DNA of 64,000 bases from an uncultured Alphaproteobacteria bacterium. GTDB taxonomy: Bacteria; Pseudomonadota; Alphaproteobacteria; Micavibrionales; Micavibrionaceae. The stretch is from contig CALDTV010000016.1 in NCBI GenBank assembly GCA_937923625.1, forward strand, positions 99,791 through 163,790, given 5' to 3'. The notes under the pieces are model-generated. The model saw nothing but the letters and a program-made list of their open reading frames with translations, was not told where the DNA came from and made no database searches. Within the stretch, counting starts at the first letter, position 1. The number at the start of each line of letters is the position of its first letter. Position numbers and translations under genes: made by a program. Below, piece by piece: positions 8,616 through 17,288 of this stretch.

Positions 8616-8753
8616 GGAGAGCCCTTGTAAGAGAAAAGAAGATAAACAATTAACTCAAAATTATTATATCAGAAGATTAGTGTGTGATCCATAAAATTGA
8701 TCTGTGTAAATAAATTTAGTTTTCTTGACGGCTTTATAAACGTTAGAAAATAA

Positions 8754-8784
8754 AAAACCGCCCCATGTTTCTATGGGATGGTTT
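8754..8784 (-). terminator. intrinsic terminator of the repeat-protein gene
   Basis: Imperfect stem: AAACC..CCCAT pairs with ATGGG..GGTTT around loop GTTTCT, with a T-run on the minus strand. It ends the 8806-9336 gene. Its sequence is nearly the same as the nrdB terminator at 9430-9459, but with mismatches in the stem, as if it were a decayed copy. Confidence 0.75.
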
Positions 8785-8805
8785 AAATTAAAATATTAGA
8801 TATTC

Positions 8806-9336
8806 TTAAATAATTGAATCACTTACTACGTTTTGCAATAAGGCATCTAAATTATTTTCTACAAAGTGGCTACCTGTGTTTACCGTATCAGCTGTTACTT
8901 CCTGAATTTCATGCGAGACGTTACTTATTAGCATGTCGATGTCATTGTGTGATGAAGATGTAGCCAAAACGTCATCAATATGAATACCAAAATCTTCTGA
9001 AATTTGGATCAGGCTAGTATCAAGCTCTCCTTCGCCTTCGGGAAGGATGTAGCCAAAATCTCCATCTAGCGGTGAAAAGATATCTTGTTCTTGCGCCGTG
9101 ATAAGATCGTCGCGTAGTTCCCCATCTGTGACGGTGGCACCAAAATCTCCATCTAGCGGTGAAAAGGTATCTTGTTCCTGCACCATGATAAGATCGTTGC
9201 GTAGTTCCCCATCTATAACGGTGGTACCAAAATCATTATCGGTGGAAGTAGGTTTGAAGTATGTAATTGAGAAGCTACTGATTTGGAAACAAAGATTGGT
9301 TAGAAAACTATTGATGAAAGTTAAAAAGTTAAACAT
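8806..9336 (-). CDS. hypothetical acidic protein with 29-residue tandem repeats
   Basis: 176 residues, family not recognised. A hydrophobic N-terminus (MFNFLTFINSFLTNLCFQI) is followed by two full and one partial copies of a 29-residue unit of the form D(G/N)DFG-TV-DGELR-DLI--QEQD-FSPL, the third continuing DGDFGYILPEGEGELDTSLIQ. The rest is acidic and low in Lys/Arg. The pattern of Asp/Gly/Phe is reminiscent of secreted or surface proteins but no family motif is certain. It lies between nrdB and phoH with its own terminator, about 160 bases after the nrdB stop, and looks like an inserted gene. Confidence 0.6.
   Translation of the reverse strand: MFNFLTFINSFLTNLCFQISSFSITYFKPTSTDNDFGTTVIDGELRNDLIMVQEQDTFSPLDGDFGATVTDGELRDDLITAQEQDIFSPLDGDFGYILPEGEGELDTSLIQISEDFGIHIDDVLATSSSHNDIDMLISNVSHEIQEVTADTVNTGSHFVENNLDALLQNVVSDSII
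9053..9226. repeat. 87-bp direct tandem repeat inside coding sequence
   Basis: Two adjacent copies, 9053-9139 and 9140-9226, differ at only a few positions; a third, partial copy starts at 9227. The period of 87 is a multiple of three, so gain or loss of a unit would keep the frame. Confidence 0.85.
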
Positions 9337-9429
9337 AGGTGCGCCCTTGCTGATTAAATTAATGAATTATTAACACTTTATACCTATGTTTAATTATTAT
9401 GTCAATAAAATTATCGTATAAGAGTGAAA

Positions 9430-9459
9430 AAACCGCCCCACGTTTCGATGGGGCGGTTT
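9430..9459 (-). terminator. nrdB intrinsic terminator
   Basis: Perfect 11-bp stem AAACCGCCCCA (9430-9440) and TGGGGCGGTTT (9449-9459) with loop CGTTTCGA, followed by a T-run on the minus strand. It lies 38 bases past the nrdB stop. Confidence 0.9.
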
Positions 9460-9496
9460 AAGAGAGAAACTAAATTATTTATTTAGAGCGTTGGGC

Positions 9497-10588
9497 TTAC
9501 TCCGCTGCTTGAACATCATTTGCGACAGCATCATCACGGATAACCTTACCGTCCGCCGTAATATGTTTTGGTGCGAAAGTATCTTCGGCAAAAACATCTT
9601 CCCAAGCGCCTTGGGTTGAGGCTTTTGAATATTCTGTTGCACGGTTTTCAAAGAAGTTTGTGTGCTCTGCGCCATTTAACATCTCGTCCATCCATGGCAA
9701 TGGGTTTTTCTCAACACCATATATAGGCTCTAGATTTAATTGTTGCAGGCGACGGTCGCCAATATAACGGATATATTGTTTCACATCTTCTGGCTTCATA
9801 CCTTCGATTTCACCCATTTCAAAACAAAGATCAATAAAAGCGTCTTCATGTTCAACAGTTGTCTTACAGCAATCAATAATTTCTTGTTTTAGCTCATCAT
9901 CCCAGATATCTGGGTTTTCATTAATGAAGCCATTGAAGAGTTTAATCATTGAAAGACAGTGTAATGTTTCATCACGTACAGACCATGTAACGATTTGCCC
10001 CATCCCCTTCATTTTGTTAAAGCGCGGGAAGTTCATTAAAATGGCAAAGGAAGCAAAAAGTGCCAAACCTTCTGTGAACGCCCCAAACATCGCCATTGTC
10101 TTAGCAATTTCACGGCGCGAAGAAATATCAACATCTTGCAAGAAATCAAACTTATCTTTCATTTCCTTATAATCAAGAAACGCAGAATATTCGACTTCTG
10201 GCATACCAATTGTGTCCAGCAAATGTGAGTAGGCCGCAATATGCACTGTTTCAATGTTGGAAAACGCTGATAACATCATTTGTACTTCTACAGGGCCGAA
10301 AATTTGGCTGTAATATTTCATATAAGCATTATTCACTTCGACATCAGATTGCGTGAAGAAACGAAAAATTTGTGTCATCAGATTTTTTTCTGACGGTGTT
10401 AGATTCTTTTTCCAATCACGCACGTCTTCGGCCAATGGCACTTCTTCGGGCAACCAATGCAAACGTTGTTGTGTCAACCACGCTTCATGACACCAAGGGT
10501 ATAAAAATGGTTTATAAAGATGGCGTTCTTTTAAAAGGGGTGAGTTTTCTTTTTCAGCATCACTTATTTGTGCAACAGCGTTAGACAT
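9497..10588 (-). CDS. nrdB: class I ribonucleotide reductase, beta (radical) subunit
   Basis: 363 residues. Holds the di-iron/tyrosyl-radical cofactor that starts reduction of ribonucleotides in NrdA. Visible metal ligands: Asp82 (QSDVEVNN), Glu113 and His116 in NIETVHIAAYSH, the glutamate of EGLALFASF, and Glu/His in RDETLHC. Tyr120, four residues after His116, matches the radical tyrosine of the E. coli enzyme, so this looks like an Ia-type NrdB. No N-terminal ATP-cone is present. nrdA lies 1.4 kb upstream on the same strand but is separated by two other genes and terminated on its own, so nrdA and nrdB are not a simple operon; tandem NrdR boxes precede nrdB. Confidence 0.96.
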   Translation of the reverse strand: MSNAVAQISDAEKENSPLLKERHLYKPFLYPWCHEAWLTQQRLHWLPEEVPLAEDVRDWKKNLTPSEKNLMTQIFRFFTQSDVEVNNAYMKYYSQIFGPVEVQMMLSAFSNIETVHIAAYSHLLDTIGMPEVEYSAFLDYKEMKDKFDFLQDVDISSRREIAKTMAMFGAFTEGLALFASFAILMNFPRFNKMKGMGQIVTWSVRDETLHCLSMIKLFNGFINENPDIWDDELKQEIIDCCKTTVEHEDAFIDLCFEMGEIEGMKPEDVKQYIRYIGDRRLQQLNLEPIYGVEKNPLPWMDEMLNGAEHTNFFENRATEYSKASTQGAWEDVFAEDTFAPKHITADGKVIRDDAVANDVQAAE

Positions 10589-10745
10589 GATTTTGCTCCT
10601 ATTAGCGTTTTAATTTATATGCGACTTTTATTTCCTTAATCTTAGTGCTTAAAGAGATGAATCCGAGTCAATGAATCGATTCGTCCACAGCTTTAAAAAA
10701 TAAGAAAATAACCAGTATTCGTGACTGCTTTGAAATAAAGCATAC

Positions 10746-10793
10746 ATTCAATATATAGTATGTTTTTGAATTTTAAAACACTATATGCAGTGT
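10746..10793. promoter_or_regulatory. tandem NrdR-box-like sites upstream of nrdB
   Basis: The 16-mer ACACTATATGCAGTGT (10778-10793) is close to the NrdR consensus acaCwAtATcTwGtgt. A weaker copy with core CAATATATAG (10749-10758) lies exactly 32 bases upstream of the matching core, about three helical turns, the usual spacing of paired NrdR boxes. They are 155-205 bases before the nrdB start. NrdR represses ribonucleotide reductase genes when dATP is high. No nrdR gene is in the window. Confidence 0.6.
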
Positions 10794-10877
10794 TTTTCGC
10801 TATTTTTTCGCAAAAATATTGTGGAAGGAATCGATATGATATTTTGTTCTATTTTTGAACAAAAACAGGCATAAAAA

Positions 10878-11381
10878 TTACGCACTTTTAAATATTCTTG
10901 GGGCATATAAGCCTGCTATATTTTTTGTATATTCAGGGCTAAGCATCACGCCAATAGATGCAAAGCTATCACGAACGGCTGTTCTGCAATTTGTAGCCTG
11001 AGCACCTTTGCGAAAATCAGCACCAAGCTTAATATTTGTTGTCCTAAAGCGATCCGAAAAACGAGCTATTTCTTGCCAGATCCCCAGCATTTCATCCTCT
11101 TGTGCCGATAATAAAGGAAAAAATAATGTTTTTTTAAATAACCCCATTGTCATAGAGTCTTGCTCTTCAGGTTTAATAAAGCCACCGTGGGAATTAAAAT
11201 GCAAATGTGCTTTTATATCTTTGCTTGTTAGAGGTTGCCCGGTCGCATCCGCATAACCAAGACTAATGAAAGAATGCCACCATTTATAAACAGTTTGGTC
11301 AACCTGATTCTGGATTTCATATTCAGAGCTAAAGAGTGTCAAATGTGGTTGAGGCATCCCACTACCAAACAAATATTTCAA
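10878..11381 (-). CDS. hypothetical protein
   Basis: 167 residues, no family recognised and no signal peptide or membrane helix. Aromatic-rich segments such as QTVYKWWHSFISLGYAD and LHFNSHGGFIKPEEQD suggest a compact globular protein; the C-terminal half has two cysteines at most. It follows msrB by six bases on the same strand, so the two are probably co-transcribed, and it lies upstream of the nrdB promoter region. Confidence 0.55.
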   Translation of the reverse strand: MKYLFGSGMPQPHLTLFSSEYEIQNQVDQTVYKWWHSFISLGYADATGQPLTSKDIKAHLHFNSHGGFIKPEEQDSMTMGLFKKTLFFPLLSAQEDEMLGIWQEIARFSDRFRTTNIKLGADFRKGAQATNCRTAVRDSFASIGVMLSPEYTKNIAGLYAPRIFKSA

Positions 11382-11387
11382 ATTATG

Positions 11388-11933
11388 TCAATTAAATAAT
11401 TTTAAGTAATCACCATACCCCTCTGATTCGAGGTCAGCTTTCGGGATGAATTTCATCGAGGCGGAATTCATGCAATAACGCAAACCGCCCTGATCTTTTG
11501 GGCCATCATTAAAGACATGTCCCAAATGCGAATCGGTGCTGGCGGATTTGATTTCCGTGCGCTTCATGAACAAGCCATTATCTTCATGTTCTGTTACCGC
11601 GGAATCATTGATCGGTGCGGTGAAGCTGGGCCAACCTGTGCCTGATTCATATTTTGTTGTCGAAGAAAAAAGCGGCGTGCCATCAATAATATCAACATAA
11701 ATGCCTTCGGCTTTATTATCCCAATATTCATTCTTAAAAGGTGGCTCTGTGCCGCCTTTTAACGTCACTCTTTTTTGTAGATCGGTTAGATGATCCGTTG
11801 AAAATTCTTTTTTCATTTCTGTTTTAACCATGCTTCCTTCATTTGGTTGGCTTAAGGCGGCGGCGCTCGCCCCTACGAGGGTCGCACCGATAATCACTGA
11901 TAAAATCAATATTTTAATGTCACATTTATTCAT
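11388..11933 (-). CDS. msrB: peptide-methionine (R)-S-oxide reductase, exported
   Basis: 181 residues. An N-terminal hydrophobic stretch ([21 protein letters not shown]) should export or anchor it. The MsrB domain follows: [57 protein letters not shown] and the catalytic [15 protein letters not shown]. The two CxxC zinc pairs of many MsrBs are absent, as in the metal-free subgroup. It repairs oxidised methionine (R form) in envelope proteins; the partner MsrA at 16641 also carries a signal peptide, so the cell appears to have a periplasmic Msr pair. Confidence 0.93.
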   Translation of the reverse strand: MNKCDIKILILSVIIGATLVGASAAALSQPNEGSMVKTEMKKEFSTDHLTDLQKRVTLKGGTEPPFKNEYWDNKAEGIYVDIIDGTPLFSSTTKYESGTGWPSFTAPINDSAVTEHEDNGLFMKRTEIKSASTDSHLGHVFNDGPKDQGGLRYCMNSASMKFIPKADLESEGYGDYLKLFN

Positions 11934-11991
11934 TCTAAAATCCTCTATTTCCTACAACCTTATTCGAAGTCCACAGAGAATAAGTTACAAA

Positions 11992-12013
11992 AAAGGAGCC
12001 GATTGGCTCCTTT
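11992..12013 (-). terminator. nrdA intrinsic terminator
   Basis: Perfect 9-bp stem AAAGGAGCC (11992-12000) and GGCTCCTTT (12005-12013) with a 4-base loop and a T-run on the minus strand, 22 bases past the nrdA stop and before msrB. Confidence 0.9.
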
Positions 12014-12035
12014 CTTCATTATTTTCTTTAACTGT

Positions 12036-13868
12036 TTACTGACAGCTGAGGCATTCCTCATACTCTGGCTGTGCTGATAATTCTGGCTCACGGCCTTCGC
12101 TTTCTCTGGCTCTCGTCCATGATGCGTTACTTTCAGCGCGTTGGATGGATTTTGAACGGCAGTAATATAATGATTTAACGCCCTTCTTCCATGCGGTGTA
12201 GTGAATATCATGTAATTGTTTTTTGTGCACATTGGCTGGCAAGAACACGTTCAAGCTTTGTGCCTGACAGATAAATGGGGCGCGGTCTCCTGCATGTTCA
12301 ATCAACCATGCTTGATCAATTTCAAACGCTGTTTTGAAAACATCTTTTTCTTCTTGGCTCAAGAAATCTAAGTTTTGGACAGATCCTTCATCTGTAAAAA
12401 TTGCACTCCACACATCTTCGGTGTTTTTACCTTTTTCTTCGAGCAAGGCAGTCAGATATTTGTTCTTCACAGGAAATGATCCTGACAAAGTTTTGTGCGT
12501 GTAGGCATTTGCCGCGTTTGGCTCAATGCCTGGGGAAGAACCACCACAAATAATAGAGATAGATGCCGTTGGCGCAATTGCCATTTTATTTGAGAAACGC
12601 TCCATGATGCCATAATCTGCTGCATCTGGGCACGCGCCGCGCTCTTCCGCCAATTTACGAGACGCATCATCGGCGCCGCGCTTGATGTGTTGGAACATGC
12701 GGCGATTCCAAACTTTCGCCATTACCCCTTCCATAGGGATATTTTTAGATTGTAAGAAAGAATGCAGACCCATCACACCCAAACCAACTGAACGCTCACG
12801 CATCGCGGAGTATTTGGCACGCTTCATCGTATCAGGTGCTTTTTCAATAAAGTCAGACAAGACATTATCAAGAAAACGCATGATATCTTCGATGATTTGC
12901 GGGTTGTCATTCCATTCATCCCATTTATCAAGGTTCATTGACGCCAAACAGCACACCGCCGTTCTATCATTACCCATGTGATCGCGCCCCGTTGGCAACG
13001 TAATTTCAGAACAGAGGTTCGACATTTTCACGTTTAAACCCGCCATTTTATGGTGATCAGGAATATTGTCATTCACATGATCGATGTAAATAATATAAGG
13101 CTCGCCTGTTTCAATACGGGCGGTAAGTAAACGAATCCAAAGATCACGCGCACTAACTTTATCAATAATGGCATTGTCTTTAGGTGATTTTAACGCCCAT
13201 TCTTCATCATTTTCAACCGCCTGCATAAAGCCATTCGTCACAAGCACCCCTTGGTGCAGGTTCAAGGCTTTGCGGTTTGGATCCCCCCCTGTTGGGCGGC
13301 GCATTTCAATAAATTCTTCAATTTCTGGATGCCAGATAGGCAAGTAAATTGCCGCAGACCCGCGACGTAATGACCCTTGAGAAATAGCCAAAGTCAAAGA
13401 ATCCATCACGCGAATGAACGGAACAATCCCAGATGTCTTGCCGTTACGGCCCACTTTTTCACCAATAGAGCGGACATTCCCCCAGTAAGAACCAATACCG
13501 CCCCCCAAAGATGCAAGCCAAACATTCTCATTCCAAAGCTCGACGATATCACCAAGGCTGTCTTGTGTTTCATTTAAAAAACATGAGATCGGTAAACCGC
13601 GGCTTGTACCACCATTTGATAAAATTGGCGTAGAAGGCATAAACCATAATTTAGAGATATAATCATATAAGCGCTGTGCGTGTTTGGAGTCATCACCATA
13701 ATACATGGCGACACGCGCAAATAAATCTTGTGGTGCTTCTTCTGGTAAAAGATAACGATCATAGAGCGTTTCAATACCGAATTTTGTTAGGTTCGCATCG
13801 CGTGAGCGGTCAATTTGGACACGATTGCCGCCTTCTATTTGTGCATAATCAAACATATTTTTCCCCAT
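12036..13868 (-). CDS. nrdA: class I ribonucleotide reductase, alpha (catalytic) subunit, short form
   Basis: 610 residues. Reduces NDPs to dNDPs. Catalytic motif NLCSEI at 284-289 gives the Asn/Cys/Glu trio; redox cysteines are Cys96 (LPISCFLNE) and Cys306/307; the shuttling C-terminal pair is CLSC at the very end. Compared with the ~760-residue E. coli enzyme, the N-terminal ATP-cone activity domain is absent, as in some Rickettsia-like NrdAs, so dATP cannot switch it off in the standard way. The start may be four codons later (ATG 13856), where GGGG provides a ribosome site. It has its own terminator and is not in an operon with nrdB. Confidence 0.95.
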   Translation of the reverse strand: MGKNMFDYAQIEGGNRVQIDRSRDANLTKFGIETLYDRYLLPEEAPQDLFARVAMYYGDDSKHAQRLYDYISKLWFMPSTPILSNGGTSRGLPISCFLNETQDSLGDIVELWNENVWLASLGGGIGSYWGNVRSIGEKVGRNGKTSGIVPFIRVMDSLTLAISQGSLRRGSAAIYLPIWHPEIEEFIEMRRPTGGDPNRKALNLHQGVLVTNGFMQAVENDEEWALKSPKDNAIIDKVSARDLWIRLLTARIETGEPYIIYIDHVNDNIPDHHKMAGLNVKMSNLCSEITLPTGRDHMGNDRTAVCCLASMNLDKWDEWNDNPQIIEDIMRFLDNVLSDFIEKAPDTMKRAKYSAMRERSVGLGVMGLHSFLQSKNIPMEGVMAKVWNRRMFQHIKRGADDASRKLAEERGACPDAADYGIMERFSNKMAIAPTASISIICGGSSPGIEPNAANAYTHKTLSGSFPVKNKYLTALLEEKGKNTEDVWSAIFTDEGSVQNLDFLSQEEKDVFKTAFEIDQAWLIEHAGDRAPFICQAQSLNVFLPANVHKKQLHDIHYTAWKKGVKSLYYCRSKSIQRAESNASWTRARESEGREPELSAQPEYEECLSCQ

Positions 13869-14320
13869 TTTGGCATGCCAAAGGCTTTTTCGCGATTGGC
13901 AAAATTGTTAACATTTCATGTATAACTGCGTGGATAGGTTGTGGATACGTGATAGTGCTTCACCACAACCCCTAGCGGTGTAATAATATAAACATACTAC
14001 ATATCGTAGGTCTGTCCAGAATAAAAAATAGTTATTCAGCCCCAAATAATAATTGGTAACAACCAATTAGGAGTGAAAAATCGTGACATTTACGCTTGGT
14101 TAAGAATTTTGTGACTCTTATCCACGAAGAAATAAAAATAAAAAATATTTTTAAAACGACAGAAAATTTCAATAATTATTAAAACCATTGTCGCCCAAAG
14201 CGGCAACCGCCCAAGCATTTTACCTACTTTTGTATGATTAAAGCGTTACCAATAATCGCTAATGACCGAATCAGCTTTTTAAATTATATATAAGGAACAA
14301 TATATGAAGGGATTTGATAA
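13869..14320. promoter_or_regulatory. divergent intergenic region between nrdA and pyk
   Basis: 452 bases without a gene. It holds two near-consensus DnaA boxes, TGTGGATAC at 13940-13948 and TTATCCACG at 14118-14126 (each 8 of 9), and an interrupted palindrome CTACATATCGTAG at 13997-14009. DnaA control of nrd genes is known in E. coli; whether these sites work here is inference. No NrdR pair as good as the nrdB one was found. Confidence 0.35.
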
Positions 14321-15739
14321 ATGATTCGCCGCTACAGACAGACCAAAATTGTTGCCACCCTAGGGCCAGCATCAGGCGCGCCAGACAAAATGCGCAGCCT
14401 ATTTGAAGCAGGGGTTGATGTGTTTCGCCTGAATTTCTCCCACGGCACACATGAGGCGCACGCAAAAAATGTTAAAACAGCGCGAAAATTAGAACAAGAA
14501 TTTGACCGCCCCGTTGCATTGGTGGCTGATTTGCAAGGCCCAAAGCTGCGTATTGGGAAATTCACAAATGATTCTATCGCTTTAAAAGAAGGACAATCTT
14601 TTCGTTTTGATTTAAACGCGGCATTGGGCGATGAAACGCGCGTACAACTGCCCCACCCTGAAGTCATCAAAGTCATGGAGGTCGGCGCCGATATTTTATT
14701 GGATGATGGCAAAGTGCGCGCACAAATTACGGCAAAGCAAGCAGATGCGTTAGAAACCGTTATCAAGAGCGGCGATGCTTTATCCAATCATAAAGGTTTT
14801 AATATTCCAGGTGTTGTGCTTCCTGTGCCTGCCCTAACCGATAAAGATAAAAAAGATTTAGAAGCCGCACTAGATATGAATGTTGATTGGGTCGCGCAAA
14901 GCTTTGTCCAGCGCCCTGAAGATGTTGCTGAGGCAAAATCATTGATCAAAGGCCGCGCCGCCCTTATGGCGAAAATTGAAAAACCTTCGGCGCTTGAGTC
15001 TATTGATAGTATTTTAGAGATTGTTGATGGCATCATGTTAGCACGTGGTGATTTAGGCGTTGAAATCCCACCAGAGAATGTCCCCGCGGAACAAAAACGT
15101 ATTGTCCGCAAAGTCCGCCATGCTGGTAAACCTATTATTGTGGCCACTCAAATGTTGGAATCAATGGTAACAAATGCCCGCCCGACACGCGCCGAAGCAT
15201 CAGATGTTGCCACCGCCGTTTACGATGGGGCAGATGCCGTCATGTTATCAGCCGAAACCGCCGTAGGCGATTACCCCGCAGAGGCTGTCTCTATTATGAA
15301 TCGAATATGTGAGCGTACGGAACAAGATTCGCATTACCGCCGCATCATGGATAGTGATCATCCTGAAACCCAAGACGAAGCATCGGATGCAATCACGGTG
15401 GCGGCAACGCATGTGGCTGAAGATATTAAAGCCGCTGCTATTGTCAATTACACCACTTCTGGTTCCACCGCCTTACGGACCGCAAGGCAACGCCCCATTG
15501 TGCCGATCCTATGTTTAACACAAAATATCACAACCGCGCGGCGGCTTATGCTTTCTTATGGTGTGCGTTCGCAGATGATTACTGAAGTGAACAGCTTTGC
15601 CGAAACAGTCGAAGCCGCATCAAAAATGATTAAAGAAAAAGGCTATGCCGCATCTAAGGATAAAATTGTTCTAACCGCTGGCGTGCCCTTTGGCATTAGT
15701 GGCACCACCAATGTTCTAAGAATTGCAGACGTCGATTAG
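14321..15739 (+). CDS. pyk: pyruvate kinase
   Basis: 472 residues. Converts phosphoenolpyruvate and ADP to pyruvate and ATP. Clear motifs: RQTKIVATLGPAS and VDVFRLNFSHG in the barrel, ALVADLQGPKLRIG, the B domain from about residue 70 to 165, the signature MAKIEKPSALESID and IMLARGDLGVEIP, TQMLESM, and DVATAVYDGADAVMLSAETAVGDYPAEAV. The C-terminal regulatory domain includes NYTTSGSTALRTARQRP. Full length. Single gene, divergent from nrdA. Confidence 0.96.
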   Translation: MIRRYRQTKIVATLGPASGAPDKMRSLFEAGVDVFRLNFSHGTHEAHAKNVKTARKLEQEFDRPVALVADLQGPKLRIGKFTNDSIALKEGQSFRFDLNAALGDETRVQLPHPEVIKVMEVGADILLDDGKVRAQITAKQADALETVIKSGDALSNHKGFNIPGVVLPVPALTDKDKKDLEAALDMNVDWVAQSFVQRPEDVAEAKSLIKGRAALMAKIEKPSALESIDSILEIVDGIMLARGDLGVEIPPENVPAEQKRIVRKVRHAGKPIIVATQMLESMVTNARPTRAEASDVATAVYDGADAVMLSAETAVGDYPAEAVSIMNRICERTEQDSHYRRIMDSDHPETQDEASDAITVAATHVAEDIKAAAIVNYTTSGSTALRTARQRPIVPILCLTQNITTARRLMLSYGVRSQMITEVNSFAETVEAASKMIKEKGYAASKDKIVLTAGVPFGISGTTNVLRIADVD

Positions 15740-15784
15740 CAAAAGGCCATTGGCGCGCCGTAACCGCAGAAAATAATAGGCAAT

Positions 15785-16441
15785 CTATTTGGCTTTACTG
15801 CCATATGCGCGGATATTTTCGGTAATAAGCGGGCTGTCATACGTCCAGACATAGTCCTCGTTGAAGGCAAAATGCGGCATATAACGATTTTCCATGTAAC
15901 GGGCGACAACCAATTTTTCGCGATTATCCATCACATATTGTATACCGTCATGATCGACGATCAAAAAAGCATGGTCGCTCATGGTTTTACCATCATAAAC
16001 CATCGTGATTTTCATCGAAGAAGCGGGAAACCCTAATTGGCGTAAGGTCATATATTTCGCAATCGCGTAATCTTCACAGTCGCCGCCATATTCCAAAAAT
16101 TCTAATGGGGTCGCCCAATAATCTTTTTGCTTATAAACGTTTGGATCATATTTATAGGGATATTGCTCGAACCACATATTAACCCGCATCATTTGACGAA
16201 TTTTAGGCTGACCCTTCACTTCTTGGATCAATTTATTCCAATTATCCGTCTTTTCGGAGCGATATTTTGCTTTTTGAATGGGATGTTGTTTGAGGATATG
16301 ATTCCATTTGGCTAAATCGGAAGAATAATATTTACCAATGGGTCTGTTACCCAAGACACTATCACGTGACTTTGCCATAGAAGGCGTTGCTGAAAGGCTC
16401 AACAGCGCAAAACACAACAGTAATACAAAATATTTACTCAT
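15785..16441 (-). CDS. transglutaminase-like cysteine proteinase (BTLCP family), exported
   Basis: 218 residues with a signal peptide (VLLLCFALLSLSATPSMA). The BTLCP domain is complete: WATPLEFLEYGGDCEDYAIAKY holds catalytic Cys122, SDHAFLIVD His157, and YVMDNRE Asp172. The family includes LapG, the periplasmic protease that releases LapA-type adhesins, but many alphaproteobacterial members have no known target. A second member lies at 17289-18260 with msrA between them. A giant RTX adhesin starts at 61493; no LapD-like receptor is in the window. Confidence 0.85.
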   Translation of the reverse strand: MSKYFVLLLCFALLSLSATPSMAKSRDSVLGNRPIGKYYSSDLAKWNHILKQHPIQKAKYRSEKTDNWNKLIQEVKGQPKIRQMMRVNMWFEQYPYKYDPNVYKQKDYWATPLEFLEYGGDCEDYAIAKYMTLRQLGFPASSMKITMVYDGKTMSDHAFLIVDHDGIQYVMDNREKLVVARYMENRYMPHFAFNEDYVWTYDSPLITENIRAYGSKAK

Positions 16442-16640
16442 TAAAAAAAATTTCCACCAAGTCTTTACGTAACATAGAATTCTTACATCAAGTAATATTG
16501 AAAATCAACTTACTTTAACAGTTTGAAGGTGTATTCTGCGCATAGCTAATAATTTTTTAAAAATATCAGTAACTTACTGCGCTTCAGGGCTGAATATAGT
16601 TTTAGTAAATGTCAAAAATATTGGAAATAAGAGAGTTTTG

Positions 16641-17285
16641 ATGATGAAAACAGCCATGAGAGTAATATTATTAGCAGTAACATTCATAACATTAGGCTCA
16701 TTTTCAGCCAGCCGCGCACAAGATAAAGGACAAGATATGCAACTCACGACACCATCCATCGAGACAGCCATTTTAGCAGGTGGATGCTTTTGGTGCGTCG
16801 AAAGCGACTTTGATAAATTAGATGGGGTCATCGAAACCACATCAGGTTATAGCGGCGGCACAATTCCCAATCCTACTTATCAAAATTACAATAAACCCGT
16901 TGAAGGTTTCGAGCCACATGTTGAAGTTCTTGAAGTAAAATATGATGCTACGAAAATCTCATATGAAGGAATTTTGGATTATTATTTCCGTCATATTGAT
17001 CCAACCGATGATGGGGGACAATTTTGTGATCGTGGCGCGTCATATCGTCCCGTCATATATGTGCAAAACGACCAAGAACGTGACATCGCCGTAGCAAAAT
17101 CGAAAGAAGTCGCAGCGCTTATTAAACAAGATGTAAAAGTTGATATATTAGAAGCAACACAATTTTGGGCCGCGGAAGGTTATCACCAAAATTATTACAA
17201 AGAGAATCCAGTACGTTATAATTTATATCGTTGGAATTGTGGCCGTGATCAAAAAATCGAAAAGATTTGGAAAAAAGCCTCGTAA
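16641..17285 (+). CDS. msrA: peptide-methionine (S)-S-oxide reductase, exported
   Basis: About 214 residues from ATG 16641 (a TTG just before and an ATG just after are also possible; AAGAGAG precedes). A hydrophobic N-terminus (MRVILLAVTFITLGSFSASRA) acts as signal peptide. The MsrA domain starts AILAGGCFWCVESDFDKLDGV with catalytic Cys49, followed by SGYSGG, YEGILDYYFRHIDPTDDGGQFCDRGASYRPVIY and YHQNYYKENP, all diagnostic. Repairs the S form of methionine sulfoxide, complementing MsrB at 11388. Convergent with the BTLCP gene at 17289, with only three bases between stops. Confidence 0.95.
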   Translation: MMKTAMRVILLAVTFITLGSFSASRAQDKGQDMQLTTPSIETAILAGGCFWCVESDFDKLDGVIETTSGYSGGTIPNPTYQNYNKPVEGFEPHVEVLEVKYDATKISYEGILDYYFRHIDPTDDGGQFCDRGASYRPVIYVQNDQERDIAVAKSKEVAALIKQDVKVDILEATQFWAAEGYHQNYYKENPVRYNLYRWNCGRDQKIEKIWKKAS

Positions 17286-17288
17286 ATC

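Noticed and set aside
9053..9226. Direct repeats as a CRISPR array
   Set aside because: The 87-bp copies are adjacent with no spacers and lie in frame in a protein gene.
13997..14009. Palindrome before nrdA as an NrdR box
   Set aside because: CTACATATCGTAG does not align with the NrdR core, and no second box lies at the right distance.
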